DNA of 64,000 bases, taken from positions 372,001 through 436,000 of the forward strand of contig NZ_JBMOUD010000001.1 of assembly GCF_049319665.1 (NCBI RefSeq), written 5' to 3'. The notes under the pieces are model-generated. The model searched no databases. It was not told the origin of the DNA and saw only the letters and a list, made by a program, of their open reading frames with translations. Origin of the DNA: JBMOUD01 sp049319665 (GTDB lineage: Bacteria > Pseudomonadota > Gammaproteobacteria > Enterobacterales > Enterobacteriaceae). Below, in pieces: positions 24,374-31,787 of the stretch; the first letter of the stretch is position 1, and every line of letters starts with the position of its first letter. The translations under genes were made by a program, and so were the position numbers.

Positions 24374-27295
24374 ATGCAACAGATACCTCGCCATGATCAG
24401 GCTATTGCTTTAGTTGGCATGTCCTGCCGATTTCCTGGTGCCAGTGATATCGACAGTTGGTGGCACAACTTAATTAATGGTGTCGAATCCTTAGTTCAGC
24501 TTGATAGCGATACTGACGGTCACTCGGATGATCACTATGTACCCGTTGCTGCCCCGCTGTTGGCGGATATCACTCATTTTGATGCGGATTTTTTTGGCCT
24601 GAGTGTCCGCGAAGCGCTGTTGATGGAACCACAGCAACGATTATTTTTGGAGTGTGCCTGGCATGCGCTTGAAAGTGCAGGAGTGGTGCCAGGAGACTTG
24701 CCTGATGCCGGGATATTTGCTGGTTGTAGCAGTTCTAACTACCTGCGTCAGGCTGAACAATCGGCGTTATTTCAGCAACTCGCTCCATCGCCTTTTGAAC
24801 AACAGATCGCGAGCGATAAAGACTATCTAACCAGTCGCGTAGCATGGCATCTCGGAATTGGCGGTCCGGTACTCAACGTTCAGGCCGCATGTGCAACATC
24901 GCTAGTCGCAGTCTATGAAGCGGTACAGGCATTAAGAAACGGAAAGTGCAGCATGGCGATGGCCGGCGCTTGTACGCTGAGGATTCCTCAACGGTCGGGT
25001 TACGTTGCGCAGCAGGGAATGGTGTTCGCAAACGACGGACACTGCCGACCATTTTCAGCCGATGCCAGCGGTACGGTCTTTGGCAGCGGTGTTGCTGTGG
25101 TGGTAATGAAACGTCTACAGGATGCACTCAAGGATGGTAATGACATTATTGCCGTGATTGAGGGAGCCGCGATGAATAATGACGGTGCCAATAAAGTGAG
25201 TTTTACTACGACCAGCCTACAGGGACAGCAGCGATTATTACGTCAGGCTATGGAAGATGCGCAACTGAGTCCGAACGCATTTCGAGCTATCGAAGCTCAT
25301 GGCACCGGTACGCAAGCAGGAGACCCGATTGAGTTCGAAGCGTTAAGCAGTGTCTTCGCTGAACAAACATCCGAACAGCATTTTTGTGCGATTGGCGCTG
25401 TGAAAGCTAATGTCGGACATTTGGAAACCTGTGCCGGGATGGCCGGTTTGATTAAAGCAGCATTGCAAATTAAGCACGGTTGGTTGACTCCTCAAATCAA
25501 TTTTTCTGCTCCTAATCCTGCGTTATCGCTGGCGAATAGTCCGTTTGAGTTTCTTAATAGTGCTCAACGTTGGGAAGATAACGATCCGCGCACCGCAATC
25601 GGTGTCAGTGCCTTTGGTATTGGTGGCACCAACGCTCATGTCATATTGACCAGACCACCGCAAAAACCACAGCTTGTTCAACAGGATGTTAGCCGTTCTC
25701 TGTTGGCATCTGTTGTGCCTGTTTCAGCCCAATCTGAGCAGGCATGGCATCGGTTAGTGAAGCATTACTTGCAGCGAGCTCCATCGAGTAATGGCTTCGA
25801 CATGGTTTGGCGTGCGCAAATAGAGAGAAAATCTTTTCGATATCGAGGCACGTTACATCGAGATGGATTGGGAGGGTTGAGCGTAAAAGAGAGCGCGATA
25901 GATATTGGCAAAGGTCGTCTTAGTATCGTATTTCAGTTCCCTGGCCAAGGAAGTCAATTTATTGGTATGGCTAGTGAACTAATGCAGCAGGATGCTGTAT
26001 TCCAAAAAATAATGGCTAATAAATTAGCAATATTGAAGCGTTACGCAGATGTGGATATTTCCACATTATTTAATGGCGAAGCCTCACCTGAGTTGATTAA
26101 CAATACCGCGATAACGCAACCGGCATTAATTGCTGTCGAAATCGGGGTGGCGGAATTGTTGATGCACTACGGTATTCGACCGGATTGGGTAATGGGGCAC
26201 AGTTTGGGAGAGATTGCTGCTGCTTGGGCGTTCGGCGCTTTTTCAACGAAAGATGCGTTGGTGTTCGCGGCGCAACGTGGGCGAATGATGGCATCCTTGC
26301 AACCTGGGATGATGCTAGCGGTGGAGTTAAGTGCTGAGCAATGCCAGCAGTGGCTTAGTGAGGATATTTCGCTGGCAGCAGTAAACAGCGAAAACAGCTG
26401 TGTGCTATCAGGCAGTGAGGCGGTAATTTCCGCCTGCGAATCTCAACTACGTTGCCAACATATTCGTTGTAAGGCGCTTAATGTTTCTCATGCATTTCAT
26501 TCGGCGTTAATGGATCCAATATTAACCGAGCTAGCTTCGGTGGCCCCTCAGGCCGGTACGACGATACCGTCCGTCCGCTACCTCTCTGCGTTACTCGGTG
26601 CCGAAATAACGCAAGTGCAACAGCTAGATGCCGAGTATTGGAGGCGTCATGCTCGTGAACCGGTGCATTATCATCAAGCGCTTGAACAACTGCCAGTACG
26701 CGAAAAAATGTTGTTTATTGAAGTTGGACCTGGCTCAACACTCACTGCGCTAGTGGCGCAGTTACGACAGAAATCTAGAAAAACAACAGCGGTGCGAACT
26801 ATGCGTCGCCACGATGATGCGCAAAGTGAAAGCGCGCTATGGTCGCAGGCCATACAAAAAATTTGGCGTGCGGGTGTCAATATTCACTGGGCAAATTTAT
26901 GGTCATCGCCAATAAAGAGTGCGTTCCCGCCGCATGACGAGGCGTTACCTTTGTACCCCTTCGAGCCCAAACAATGGTGGTTGGGCAAACAAGACTTGTT
27001 CCCTACATTATCAAATAATCCTTCACCTTCAAGCCCGGCCATAAATCGGCCCGATCCTCTGACTGAACGCATAAGCCTTATTTGGGCAGGCGTTATCGGT
27101 GCCTATCCCGAGTCAAATTACAGCGATTTTTTTGATGTCGGGGGACAATCGCTAATGGCGCTAAGACTGTTGGCTCTCATTGAGCGTGAATTTAGTTTTG
27201 TTATCAGTATGGCTGATTTTTTACAACGCCCTACGCCAGCGGGAATTAAAGAGTGTTTAGAGCAGGCAGGTGTTGTTGAGCAGGTATTTAATTGA
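24374..27295 (+). CDS. Single-module type I polyketide synthase, KS-AT-ACP
   Basis: The 973 residues hold three domains. The ketosynthase (about 10-430) has triad Cys173 in AACATSL, His309 in EAHGTGT and His349 in NVGHLET. The acyltransferase (about 515-800) has Ser610 in GHSLGE and His709 in HAFH, a pattern typical of malonyl-CoA rather than methylmalonyl-CoA. The carrier domain (about 895-965) has Ser926 in GGQSL. There are no ketoreductase, dehydratase, methyltransferase or thioesterase domains, so one condensation would leave a beta-ketoacyl thioester. AGGAGA precedes ATG. The starter presumably comes from the AMP ligase and the free-standing carrier protein. Confidence 0.9.
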   Translation: MQQIPRHDQAIALVGMSCRFPGASDIDSWWHNLINGVESLVQLDSDTDGHSDDHYVPVAAPLLADITHFDADFFGLSVREALLMEPQQRLFLECAWHALESAGVVPGDLPDAGIFAGCSSSNYLRQAEQSALFQQLAPSPFEQQIASDKDYLTSRVAWHLGIGGPVLNVQAACATSLVAVYEAVQALRNGKCSMAMAGACTLRIPQRSGYVAQQGMVFANDGHCRPFSADASGTVFGSGVAVVVMKRLQDALKDGNDIIAVIEGAAMNNDGANKVSFTTTSLQGQQRLLRQAMEDAQLSPNAFRAIEAHGTGTQAGDPIEFEALSSVFAEQTSEQHFCAIGAVKANVGHLETCAGMAGLIKAALQIKHGWLTPQINFSAPNPALSLANSPFEFLNSAQRWEDNDPRTAIGVSAFGIGGTNAHVILTRPPQKPQLVQQDVSRSLLASVVPVSAQSEQAWHRLVKHYLQRAPSSNGFDMVWRAQIERKSFRYRGTLHRDGLGGLSVKESAIDIGKGRLSIVFQFPGQGSQFIGMASELMQQDAVFQKIMANKLAILKRYADVDISTLFNGEASPELINNTAITQPALIAVEIGVAELLMHYGIRPDWVMGHSLGEIAAAWAFGAFSTKDALVFAAQRGRMMASLQPGMMLAVELSAEQCQQWLSEDISLAAVNSENSCVLSGSEAVISACESQLRCQHIRCKALNVSHAFHSALMDPILTELASVAPQAGTTIPSVRYLSALLGAEITQVQQLDAEYWRRHAREPVHYHQALEQLPVREKMLFIEVGPGSTLTALVAQLRQKSRKTTAVRTMRRHDDAQSESALWSQAIQKIWRAGVNIHWANLWSSPIKSAFPPHDEALPLYPFEPKQWWLGKQDLFPTLSNNPSPSSPAINRPDPLTERISLIWAGVIGAYPESNYSDFFDVGGQSLMALRLLALIEREFSFVISMADFLQRPTPAGIKECLEQAGVVEQVFN

Positions 27296-27312
27296 AAATA
27301 GGATGGAAAATA

Positions 27313-28371
27313 ATGTCTATATCCAGCGCAATTAAGTCTATAAATCACGTAATACCGAACGACTGTATTCAGTATCAAGTTGAGACTATTCAAATTGATG
27401 ATGAGACTTCATTTACTTTGGCTTGTTCATCAGAGTGCAAGCAACTGCCTGCTAACGGTGGTATTCGTTGGCGTCCTTACGCTTCGCGTAAACATCAAGA
27501 GGACGAGGCAATCATGTTGGCCCAACGAATGTCGCTAAAGCATGGTTTATATAATACGGGTTTTAGCGGTGGGAAAATTGTGGTCAATAGCAAACGCTCG
27601 CCGAAGGAACAGCCGGAGGTGCTTGAAGCCATTGCTGACTTACTTAATCACTATAATGGCTCTATGTTTACCGGTTGCGATATCAACACCGACAATCAGG
27701 ACATGAGTTATCTTCGCCACTTTACACCGTGGATTTTGAATGCCATGGATAGCCCGCTAATAGATACTTCTACAGCTACCGGCTTTGGTGTTTGGAGCTC
27801 GATTCATAAGATTCTACTTTTGCGTCTTGCTGATCAGACCCATCCTCGGATAGTCATTCATGGGATGGGGAAGGTGGGGTGTGAAGTCGCAAAGCAGAGT
27901 TTGCTTTTTGGCTGCGAAGTATGGGGTTATGACATTAACCCACAGGCTAATTTCCCTCGCGGTGTAAAGAGACTCACTGAGACTCAGTTCTGGCAGCAGA
28001 GCAGTGATATTGTTTGCATTGCTTCTCTTTCCGGTACTCTTACACTAGAAAATGTCGATCTTCTTGATACTCAATGGGTTGTGAGTAGTGCTAATTCGCC
28101 TTTTAGTAATACGGCGGCGCAACTACGATTGCTGGCTAGGGGAGTGCTTTATTTGCCTGATTATGTAAGCAATGCAGGGGCGGTTATCTGTGACAGTATC
28201 GAGATGACTTTCGCTCATCGTTATAATCTGATGACACAAGAAGAGATCAATGCCTACGTTCATTCTGTCATTGGGGGCAAAACGGCTGAATTGCTAAGGT
28301 GTTCTCAACTGCTGGAGTGTGACATTAGCATGCTGCTTCAACCGCCTAAATTAACCAAAACAGCGGCATAA
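27313..28371 (+). CDS. ELFV-family amino acid dehydrogenase
   Basis: This 352-residue protein resembles leucine and phenylalanine dehydrogenases, which interconvert an amino acid and a 2-oxo acid with NAD. GGIRWRPYAS (49-58), Lys76 in SLKHGL and Lys88 in GGKIVV keep the 12-residue spacing of the two active-site lysines of leucine dehydrogenase. Asp123 and Asp130 lie in CDINTDNQD, and a Rossmann motif HGMGKVG lies near residue 187. ATG 27313 follows AGGATGG by 6 bases. It starts 17 bases after the polyketide synthase gene. In the cluster it would make or consume an oxo acid or imine precursor; the side chain accepted is unknown. Confidence 0.8.
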   Translation: MSISSAIKSINHVIPNDCIQYQVETIQIDDETSFTLACSSECKQLPANGGIRWRPYASRKHQEDEAIMLAQRMSLKHGLYNTGFSGGKIVVNSKRSPKEQPEVLEAIADLLNHYNGSMFTGCDINTDNQDMSYLRHFTPWILNAMDSPLIDTSTATGFGVWSSIHKILLLRLADQTHPRIVIHGMGKVGCEVAKQSLLFGCEVWGYDINPQANFPRGVKRLTETQFWQQSSDIVCIASLSGTLTLENVDLLDTQWVVSSANSPFSNTAAQLRLLARGVLYLPDYVSNAGAVICDSIEMTFAHRYNLMTQEEINAYVHSVIGGKTAELLRCSQLLECDISMLLQPPKLTKTAA

Positions 28372-28411
28372 GATTGTTATTAGAAACAGGATACTGATAA
28401 CAAGTTCGGCA

Positions 28412-29560
28412 GTGAAGTTACAGCATCTTGTTCAAACTATCGTAAAAAAGCGAGTGCAAAATATGCTCATCATCAAAGATGCGTTACGCAGTCGGGTAGA
28501 GAGCGAATCGCAGGGAAATCGTACGATTTTGTATACCGCCACAGGTCAGCCAAATTATATGTATGTCATACCACGTTTCACGCTTGATGAAGTCTCGAGC
28601 GGTTTGGGTAATGCTATTCACCCTGCTTTTATCATTAATGGCGAGGTGAAGAGTGAGTTTTTCTACGGTTGCTATCCCGGCTCAATACAAGCCGGTGAGC
28701 TACTAAGTCAGCCCAATAAAGAACCTGCCAGTCAGCGTGATTTAGTGGCATTTCAACTTGCGGCAGCTCGCAATGGTAGCGGCTGGCATGTTAGTACTAA
28801 TGCGGAATGGGCGGCTCTGGCATTGTTGTGCCGACACCATAGGTGGCAAGAGCAGGGAAATACTGATTATGGCCGTAACTATCGTCATCACGATGAGATC
28901 GCCCGCCGATTGGATCATATGCCGGCTGGTGAACAGGAAGGTTTGCCGACAACATTCACCGCTTCAGGCCCTACGAGTTGGTATCACAATGGCACTGACA
29001 GTGGTATTGGCGATCTGTCTGGGAACCTATGGGAGTGGCAGAATGGTATGCGCTTAGTGGCCGGTGAGATACAGATAATTCCTGACAATAATGCCGCAAT
29101 ACAGAAAGTAAGTAGTGACGATCCACGATGGCAGGCGATCGACTTGCATACCGGCGCGCTTATTTCACCTCGAGATTGTTATTCTGCCAAATTTGATGCG
29201 CCGACGGCATTGCGTACTGGAAATGCGGGTATACCGATACTCAATACTGTCATTCAGCACTTTAATGGCGATCCGCTAGATAATAGTTACCCTGCGGGGC
29301 TAATGGATGCCGAATTTGATCAGATTCAGGTTGCCTCTGATATCGATGTGCCTCTGTTATTGAAGATCCTTGGCATTATCCCTCATTCTCATTGTGATGA
29401 TGGGGACCAAGTCTATTTACGTAATTATGGGGAGCGAAATTTGCTACGTGGTGGAGCTTGGTATTCTGGCCGCGCGGCAGGAATGAGGACGTTATGTCTG
29501 AGTCATGGAGCAAGCCACTTAAGTACTAGCGTGGGGGCAAGGCCAGCCTTTTTGTGCTGA
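28412..29560 (+). CDS. SUMF1/FGE-like protein with C-type lectin fold
   Basis: The protein has up to 382 residues from GTG 28412; GTG 28454 or ATG 28463 are other possible starts, and none has a strong ribosome site. Segments WHVSTNAEWAALAL near residue 126, DLSGNLWEWQNGMRL near 207 and the C-terminal RGGAWYSGRAAGMRTLCL and GARPAFLC are those of the formylglycine-generating-enzyme-like C-type lectin fold. The layout is closest to phage and diversity-generating-retroelement target proteins rather than to EgtB. No reverse transcriptase or template repeat was seen. It lies 41 bases after the dehydrogenase and probably ends the operon, so it may be a binding or modifying protein or a hitch-hiker next to the tRNA. 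Confidence 0.65.
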   Translation: MKLQHLVQTIVKKRVQNMLIIKDALRSRVESESQGNRTILYTATGQPNYMYVIPRFTLDEVSSGLGNAIHPAFIINGEVKSEFFYGCYPGSIQAGELLSQPNKEPASQRDLVAFQLAAARNGSGWHVSTNAEWAALALLCRHHRWQEQGNTDYGRNYRHHDEIARRLDHMPAGEQEGLPTTFTASGPTSWYHNGTDSGIGDLSGNLWEWQNGMRLVAGEIQIIPDNNAAIQKVSSDDPRWQAIDLHTGALISPRDCYSAKFDAPTALRTGNAGIPILNTVIQHFNGDPLDNSYPAGLMDAEFDQIQVASDIDVPLLLKILGIIPHSHCDDGDQVYLRNYGERNLLRGGAWYSGRAAGMRTLCLSHGASHLSTSVGARPAFLC

Positions 29561-29620
29561 TATTAGCGGGAAAGTAGCCATTGGTATGCGTTGGTTTATT
29601 AGAATAAATTATCAAAAGCA

Positions 29621-29654
29621 AAAAGCCTGCTTAAGTTTCCTTAAGCAGGCTTTT
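29621..29654. terminator. Bidirectional terminator between cluster and tRNA-Asn
   Basis: AAAAGCCTGCTTAAG at 29621-29635 pairs perfectly with its complement at 29640-29654 around a 4-base loop, giving a 15-bp stem with A and T tracts on both sides. It can end the biosynthesis operon on the plus strand and the tRNA transcript on the minus strand. Confidence 0.85.
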
Positions 29655-29660
29655 CTAATT

Positions 29661-29736
29661 TGGCTCCTCTGACTGGACTTGAACCAGTGACATACGGATT
29701 AACAGTCCGCCGTTCTACCGACTGAACTACAGAGGA
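29661..29736 (-). tRNA. asnT: tRNA-Asn(GUU)
   Basis: This 76-base tRNA reads on the minus strand from TCCTCTG to the encoded CCA end. The acceptor stem TCCTCTG pairs with CAGAGGA, GGTTCAAGTCC forms the T-loop region, and the anticodon loop CTGTTAAT has anticodon GUU. The 3' end faces the biosynthesis cluster. The Yersinia high-pathogenicity island is known to use asn tRNA genes as integration sites, though no integrase or second copy of the tRNA end was seen here. Which asn copy it is cannot be told from the window. Confidence 0.95.
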
Positions 29737-29880
29737 ATCGTTTGAACGAGGCGCATAATATCCAGCAGGCCGGGATGTGTCAACGCTAAATTTAGAAATA
29801 GTGTGCGACTGCTCGGTATGTGAACAAAAACGCCTGAAAACGCATAAAAACCTCAACGAAATCACTATTAAGTTGAGAAA

Positions 29881-30660
29881 TTAACCATCGCTGCGTTGCT
29901 GTCGAGACTCTCGCGCTAAAGGGTCTTGGCGATAAAAACGCGTGAAATGTCCATAAACCAACGGAAAGCGTTTAGAAAGTAACTCTGGCGCGCTAAAGAA
30001 ATATTCAGACAACACGGCAAAACACTCTGCGGCGTCGGTGGCGGCATAGGCATCCATGCTTGCGGCTTGTTCGCCAACCATATCGATTTCATCTTGTAGA
30101 TTGTCCATTGCGGCATGCAAATCATGTTCCCATGCCACGACATCTCGTAGTGCGATAGGGGGGATACCGTTGGCAATACCGCCGTTGCGGATATCGAGTT
30201 TATGCGCAGCTTCGTGGATGACCAGGTTGTAGCCTGAATTATCGAATGAGTCTTGAACATCTTGCCAGTTAAGGACAATCGGCCCTTGATCCCAGCTTTG
30301 ACCTGCTTGTATCTGCACACCAGAATGCACCAGGCCATTTTCATCTTGCCAAGGTGTATCGACAACAAATGGCGTGGGGTAGAGCAGAATCTCATGAAAA
30401 CCATCTAACCATTCTGCTCCCAGATCCATTACTGGCAGCGCGAATAGCAGTGCAATACGCGCCTGCATCAGAGGTTCTAATGTAAGATCTTGCAGCGGTA
30501 TTAATTTTTTCTGTTGCAGAAGCTGGTTGGCGACGTGGATAAGTTGCTGCTGTTCCTGTGAGTTTAATGAAGAGAAAAGCGGAATGTCGAGCGCCTGTTG
30601 CCACTCTTGATGGGGGTTGAGCTGATGCTCATGGGTTTTCCTCAGCCATTTAATCATCAT
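29881..30660 (-). CDS. mtfA: MtfA, Mlc-titrating zinc peptidase
   Basis: This 259-residue protein is MtfA (DgsA anti-repressor), a cytoplasmic zinc metallopeptidase that binds the glucose repressor Mlc and so raises ptsG expression. The zinc motif HEAAH lies at residues 149-153, within GYNLVIHEAAHKLDIRNG. Length agrees with E. coli MtfA (265). In E. coli the gene (formerly yeeI) also lies beside an asparagine tRNA, so the order here is ancestral and marks the right-hand edge of the cluster. GAGAAA lies before the start. Confidence 0.9.
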   Translation of the reverse strand: MMIKWLRKTHEHQLNPHQEWQQALDIPLFSSLNSQEQQQLIHVANQLLQQKKLIPLQDLTLEPLMQARIALLFALPVMDLGAEWLDGFHEILLYPTPFVVDTPWQDENGLVHSGVQIQAGQSWDQGPIVLNWQDVQDSFDNSGYNLVIHEAAHKLDIRNGGIANGIPPIALRDVVAWEHDLHAAMDNLQDEIDMVGEQAASMDAYAATDAAECFAVLSEYFFSAPELLSKRFPLVYGHFTRFYRQDPLARESRQQRSDG

Positions 30661-31029
30661 TTTCTCACAAGTAAATTCGACCTACCTGCATCTCAATGTT
30701 TATGGGATATCACATTCTCAGGACATCGCTATTCAAACACTTACCCTGATATCTTGCAACGACCTAAATCACAGGATGAGTAATCTTGTTAGTAGAATAT
30801 CTATATGCTTATGCAGAGTGAATTTATGATACTTTAATGTGTTTTTTTACAAAGTGACGCACTAATAATTATTTTTAATAATATATTGAAATATTATTCA
30901 TCGTGTTATTTATTACCCATTTAATTTTCTCTAATAAAAATTAAAAAATAATGATTAAATGTTCATGTCTAATCGTAAAATTAACGCATTATTATTGGAT
31001 TAGTTGTGATAATGAATGGAGTACTCATT
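30661..31029. other. AT-rich intergenic region upstream of mtfA
   Basis: No coding region is supported here. The stretch 30800-31000 is very rich in A and T. At its end, ATAATGA (31009-31015) and TCATTAT (31025-31031) form an inverted repeat whose 3' arm contains the ATG of a 12-codon open frame, with GGAG in the loop. Confidence 0.4.
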
Positions 31030-31068
31030 ATGAGGTATTCTCTGATTTGTTTAATTACTGTTAACTAG
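31030..31068 (+). CDS. Possible 12-codon leader peptide
   Basis: An ATG with GGAG 8 bases upstream opens a 12-residue frame, MRYSLICLITVN, ending in TAG just before a structured RNA segment with a strong terminator. Its ribosome site is good for so short a frame. It may be a leader peptide or simply chance; nothing identifies it. Confidence 0.25.
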   Translation: MRYSLICLITVN

Positions 31069-31069
31069 A

Positions 31070-31185
31070 GCAATGGAAGGTTAGCGCCTTTCAAGGTGGT
31101 GCCATTTACTCAACTGGCGCAAAAAGTGATGAATCGACACCACCTCCTCAACCCTTGCCCCAGTCTGACTACTGGGGCTTTTTTG
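31070..31185 (+). ncRNA. Candidate small RNA or attenuator
   Basis: About 115 bases end in a perfect 8-bp hairpin, GCCCCAGT (31157-31164) / ACTGGGGC (31171-31178), with a T6 tract. Upstream, GCGCC (31084) can pair with GGCGC (31116), while AGGTGGTG (31094-31101) can pair with CACCACCT (31138-31145). These pairings interleave, so they are alternatives or a pseudoknot. The free segment ACCACCTCCT resembles the anti-Shine-Dalgarno-like loop I recall in CyaR, so a trans-acting regulator is possible. TTAACT at 31061-31066 could be a -10. The next gene starts 600 bases further, which argues against a simple attenuator. Confidence 0.4.
31157..31184 (+). terminator. Strong Rho-independent terminator
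   Basis: The stem GCCCCAGT / ACTGGGGC with a 6-base loop is followed directly by six T. It ends the candidate RNA and abuts an ERIC element. Confidence 0.85.
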
Positions 31186-31312
31186 TTTACCCTTCATACT
31201 TGAAACGGTGCCTGCGTTGGCTGCACTCGCTTACCCGAATCACTTACTTTAGTAAACTCATCGGGATGCGCTCGTTTGCCGCCTTGGTACCGTTCCAATT
31301 ATTTTGGGTAAA
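31186..31312. repeat. ERIC element, full length (127 bp)
   Basis: The element runs from TTTACCC to GGGTAAA, exactly 127 bases, the canonical length of enterobacterial repetitive intergenic consensus elements. It contains the ERIC core CTTCATACTTGAA, TGCGTTGGCTGC and the paired CACTTACT / AGTAAACTCATCGGGAT region, with the usual long imperfect palindrome. Confidence 0.85.
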
Positions 31313-31392
31313 CCCTTGCATGCTTGAACTGCCTTTGCATTGCCCGAATCAGTTACTTTGGTAGGCTCATCGGGATGTGCTCATTTTCCCGC
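31306..31392. repeat. Second, truncated ERIC element in tandem
   Basis: Beginning in the shared GGGTAAACCC of the first element, this stretch repeats the ERIC order in shortened form: CTTGCATGCTTGAACTGCC, GCATTGCCCGAATCAGTTACTT, GGTAGGCTCATCGGGATG. It stops near CCCGC without the terminal part, so it is degenerate or truncated at the 3' side. Confidence 0.7.
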
Positions 31393-31787
31393 ATTATTGA
31401 TTTAATAAATAGGTTATGTGAATAGTGGTCTGGTTTATTTGTTCCATTATTTTTATTGAGTTTGGTTTTTATTTTTGCATAGACATTTTTATTAAAAATA
31501 CTTTTTGCATTGCTCAGTAATGTATTTGAGTTAAGTGATGTTATTAAATGCTTACTCTGTTTGGGGGATGGGGTTTTTAATGTCAATCTTAAGTAAAGTT
31601 CTTTGATGTTATGTTTTTAAGGTATGTACAATTATTATAAACACAGCTTTCTTATTAATAAATAAGGTGTTTTATTTAAGGAGTTATAACTAAATAATTC
31701 ATCAACGTACCACGCTCAAGGATTTGCATCTGGATGTAAACATCGTAGCATCATGGCGCTTATCAAGTATGTTGATCAGAGGTCAAA
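31393..31787. other. Intergenic region before the alpha/beta hydrolase
   Basis: This is a 395-base AT-rich gap. GGTCAAA just before 31788 is the only ribosome-site-like sequence. No coding frame, terminator or clear operator was recognised. Confidence 0.35.

Noticed and set aside
19128..28371. Staphyloferrin B (SbnA/SbnB) type pathway
   Set aside because: The PLP enzyme is in the same fold as SbnA, but the dehydrogenase is ELFV-type and not the SbnB ornithine-cyclodeaminase type. No NIS synthetase is present.
28412..29560. Diversity-generating retroelement
   Set aside because: The lectin-like C-terminus fits a target protein, but no reverse transcriptase, accessory protein or template repeat was seen within the window.
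9936..29736. Yersinia high-pathogenicity island at tRNA-Asn
   Set aside because: There is no irp, ybt or int gene, and the PKS has one module without NRPS domains. Only the tRNA target is shared.
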